Shown here piece after piece: positions 6,457 to 8,124 of a DNA stretch of 8,124 nt (its first letter is position 1; each line of letters starts with the position of its first letter). The notes below the pieces were generated by a model. The model was not told the DNA's origin and searched no databases. It saw only the letters and a list, made by a program, of their open reading frames with translations. This DNA comes from Desulfobacteraceae bacterium (GTDB lineage Bacteria; Desulfobacterota; Desulfobacteria; Desulfobacterales; Desulfobacteraceae). The position numbers were made by a program, and so were the translations under genes. The stretch is taken from NCBI GenBank assembly GCA_024225895.1, contig JAAEMC010001131.1, forward strand, positions 1-8,124. Reading direction: 5' to 3'.

Positions 6457-7461
6457 TTATAAGGATTTACCGATCATCTGGGCAAGATCAACCATGCGGT
6501 TGGAATACCCTGCCTCATTGTCATACCAGGAAAAGATTTTTACCATGTTACCGATTACGTCTGTACAGGAGGCATCAACTATTGAAGATAGCGGATTGGA
6601 ATTAAAATCAATGGATACCAGCGGAAGTTCAGTATATCCTAATACTCCGGCCAGATGTTCCTTGGATGCTTTTTCAAGGGCTGTATTGACCTCTTGTTTT
6701 GTGGGGTTGTCTTTTTCTGAGGTAAATACGAAGTCAACTAAAGAGACATTGGGAGTAGGTACCCTTACGGACAATCCGTTTAATTTGCCTTGAAGTTCAG
6801 GCAAAACAAGTGCCACGGCTTTGGCTGCCCCCGTGGTGGTGGGGATCATGGAGCAGGCAGCCGCCCTGGCTCTTCGAAGATCTTTGTGGGGAAAATCAAG
6901 GATCCGCTGATCACCGGTATAAGAGTGTATGGTGGTCATTAAGCCTGAAACAATACCAAAATTTTCCAAAAGAACCTTGGCCACGGGTGCCAGACAATTT
7001 GTTGTACAGGATGCATTGGAAATGATTTGGTGGGAGGAGGGATCATACTCATCGTGGTTGACACCCATTACAATGGTAATATCCGGATTGCTGGCCGGTG
7101 CCGAGATAATTACTTTTTTTGCTCCGCCTTCAAAATGCTTTGAAGCACTTTCATGATCCCTGAAAAAACCTGTGCATTCCGCAACGATATCAACTTTGGC
7201 ATCCCCCCATGGGATCTGTGCCGGATCTTTCATGCCTGTTACTTTTACAGTTTTACCATCCACGATAATGGCATCTTCACTGGCTGATATTTCGTTATCC
7301 AACACGCCGTGAACAGAGTCATACTGAAGAAGATGTGCTGTTGTTTTTGTATCAGTCAGGTCGTTGATGGCGGTCACTTCAACATCTGGTTTGTTTAAGG
7401 CTGCTCGAAAGACCATCCTGCCGATTCTGCCAAAGCCGTTAATACCAAGTTTTATACTCAT
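6457..7461 (-). CDS. gap: Glyceraldehyde-3-phosphate dehydrogenase, type I
   Basis: A 334-residue enzyme that reversibly oxidises and phosphorylates glyceraldehyde 3-phosphate to 1,3-bisphosphoglycerate, in glycolysis or gluconeogenesis. Visible features are the Rossmann motif NGFGRIGR (8-15), Asp34 at the end of the second strand (typical of NAD-preferring forms), catalytic Cys152 in SNASCTTNC, His179 in TIHSYTGD, PHKDLRRARAA (191-201), Arg233 in SVRVPTPN and WYDNE (312-316). AGGAG 7 nt before the ATG supports the start. It lies 41 nt after the EIIA gene. pgk, often found between gap and tpiA, is not here. Cofactor preference is inferred from sequence only. Confidence 0.98.
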   Translation of the reverse strand: MSIKLGINGFGRIGRMVFRAALNKPDVEVTAINDLTDTKTTAHLLQYDSVHGVLDNEISASEDAIIVDGKTVKVTGMKDPAQIPWGDAKVDIVAECTGFFRDHESASKHFEGGAKKVIISAPASNPDITIVMGVNHDEYDPSSHQIISNASCTTNCLAPVAKVLLENFGIVSGLMTTIHSYTGDQRILDFPHKDLRRARAAACSMIPTTTGAAKAVALVLPELQGKLNGLSVRVPTPNVSLVDFVFTSEKDNPTKQEVNTALEKASKEHLAGVLGYTELPLVSIDFNSNPLSSIVDASCTDVIGNMVKIFSWYDNEAGYSNRMVDLAQMIGKSL

Positions 7462-7502
7462 TTTTTCTCTCCTGTGAAGTGATTAATAAAGAATATAAAT
7501 GA

Positions 7503-7916
7503 TTAGTCTTTGCTTGCCCCTTTTAAGATCCCGCTGGCAAGGGTGATGCTTTTCTTGCCGTGATCAACCAGGGAAGCAGTTAATTTTTCCATATCCACTT
7601 TTTTTCTAAAATTGACTGCTTTTAAAACGATAGGAAGATTAACGCCTGATATGACTTCAACTTTACCTTCATCAAGAAATGAATAGCTTAAATTCGAGGG
7701 GGTTCCGCCAAACATATCCGTTAGGATCAGTACACCGTTTTCTGATTTGACTTTGGTAATACCTTGTTTTATTTTTTTTCGCAGCGCATCCGGGTTTTCT
7801 TTAATGTCAATGGAAACTGAAGATAGATTATCCGGTCGTTTTCCTAAAATAAATTCCACCGTTTCTATCAGGGTTTCGCCAAGATGGGCATGGGTTACTA
7901 ATAGTAGTCCTGTCAT
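7503..7916 (-). CDS. PTS system mannose-family EIIA component
   Basis: A 137-residue soluble EIIA-Man-type domain. The N-terminus [12 protein letters not shown] contains the probable phospho-acceptor His9 (equivalent to the TH histidine near position 10 of E. coli ManX; His11 is nearby). [14 protein letters not shown] is the family's strongly conserved second motif, and [13 protein letters not shown] follows. EIIA accepts phosphate from HPr in the PTS relay. No EIIB, EIIC or EIID follows; the next gene is gap, so a regulatory rather than sugar-transport role is plausible here (inference), although partners could lie elsewhere. The ATG overlaps the rapZ stop as ATGA, and no strong Shine-Dalgarno is seen, suggesting translational coupling to rapZ. 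Confidence 0.93.
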   Translation of the reverse strand: MTGLLLVTHAHLGETLIETVEFILGKRPDNLSSVSIDIKENPDALRKKIKQGITKVKSENGVLILTDMFGGTPSNLSYSFLDEGKVEVISGVNLPIVLKAVNFRKKVDMEKLTASLVDHGKKSITLASGILKGASKD

Positions 7917-8124
7917 GTTTCTTTTACGTCCCGGTCTATGTCCCGGTGGATTAATCCCGGGGTAAGACCTTTTTTATTCAAATGGTCACAAATAATTTTT
8001 GCAATAGCAACACTTCTGTGTCTACCGCCGGTACATCCGACGGCAATGGTTAAATACGCTTTGTTTTCCCGTTTATAGAGCGGGATAAGAAAGTTTAATA
8101 AATCTATATATTTATCAAGGAAAA
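7913..8124 (-). CDS. rapZ: RapZ/YvcJ family nucleotide-binding protein, C-terminal part (5' end outside window)
   Basis: Only the last 69 complete residues are present, ending at TGA 7913-7915. They include the family's signature [16 protein letters not shown], and the tail [11 protein letters not shown]. The N-terminal P-loop ATPase domain lies beyond the window edge. In E. coli, RapZ is an RNase adaptor that controls glmS through the small RNA GlmZ; in Bacillus, YvcJ is a nucleotide-hydrolysing protein. Which role applies here is unknown. The gene is typically in an rpoN-ptsN neighbourhood, and the EIIA gene directly downstream fits a PTS-related regulatory cluster. Confidence 0.94.
   Translation of the reverse strand, partial: FLDKYIDLLNFLIPLYKRENKAYLTIAVGCTGGRHRSVAIAKIICDHLNKKGLTPGLIHRDIDRDVKET

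Noticed and set aside
6285..6793. Two overlapping plus-strand open frames, up to 153 codons
   Set aside because: Antisense to gap and tpiA, whose products are unmistakable; the peptides look like no known protein.

Overview
The window looks like chromosomal DNA from a sulfate-reducing Desulfobacterota, most likely a member of the Desulfobacterales (inference). The strongest clues are two radical SAM genes that match AhbC and AhbD of the siroheme-dependent (alternative) heme pathway, which is typical of sulfate reducers and methanogens. Moderate GC and the rapZ / EIIA-Man / gap / tpiA / secG order also fit. Every gene I can support is on the minus strand, so transcription runs from high to low coordinates.

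Upstream block (8124 down to about 5234): the 3' end of rapZ, a mannose-family PTS EIIA gene that overlaps it, type I glyceraldehyde-3-phosphate dehydrogenase, triosephosphate isomerase, SecG and a tRNA-Leu(GAG). The tRNA begins 4 nt after the secG stop codon. A strong hairpin with a U-tract follows it and closes the block. The block links a PTS-type regulatory pair, two triose-phosphate glycolysis/gluconeogenesis enzymes and a Sec translocon subunit. pgk, often found between gap and tpiA, is absent.

Downstream block (about 5224 down to 1): a 64-residue Cys-rich protein of unknown function, a divergent ClpX-like AAA+ unfoldase (about 581 aa, no N-terminal zinc domain, about 160 extra C-terminal residues), ahbC, hemB, and ahbD running off the window edge. 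Junctions are very tight: the ClpX-like stop overlaps the ahbC start as ATGA, ahbC and hemB abut directly, and hemB and ahbD overlap by one base. The three heme genes supply an early common step (porphobilinogen synthase) and the two radical SAM steps at the end of the alternative pathway. hemA, hemL, hemC, the siroheme genes and ahbAB are not in the window.

The most interesting feature is the unusual ClpX paralogue translationally coupled to the alternative heme genes. It keeps the ATPase motifs, the GYVG pore loop and an IGF-type ClpP-docking loop, but lacks the usual substrate-recognition domain and carries a novel C-terminal region. Because mitochondrial ClpX is known to activate a heme-biosynthetic enzyme, a role in remodelling or turnover of a tetrapyrrole enzyme is a testable hypothesis, not a demonstrated function. 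No mobile elements, CRISPR arrays or credible plus-strand genes were seen.
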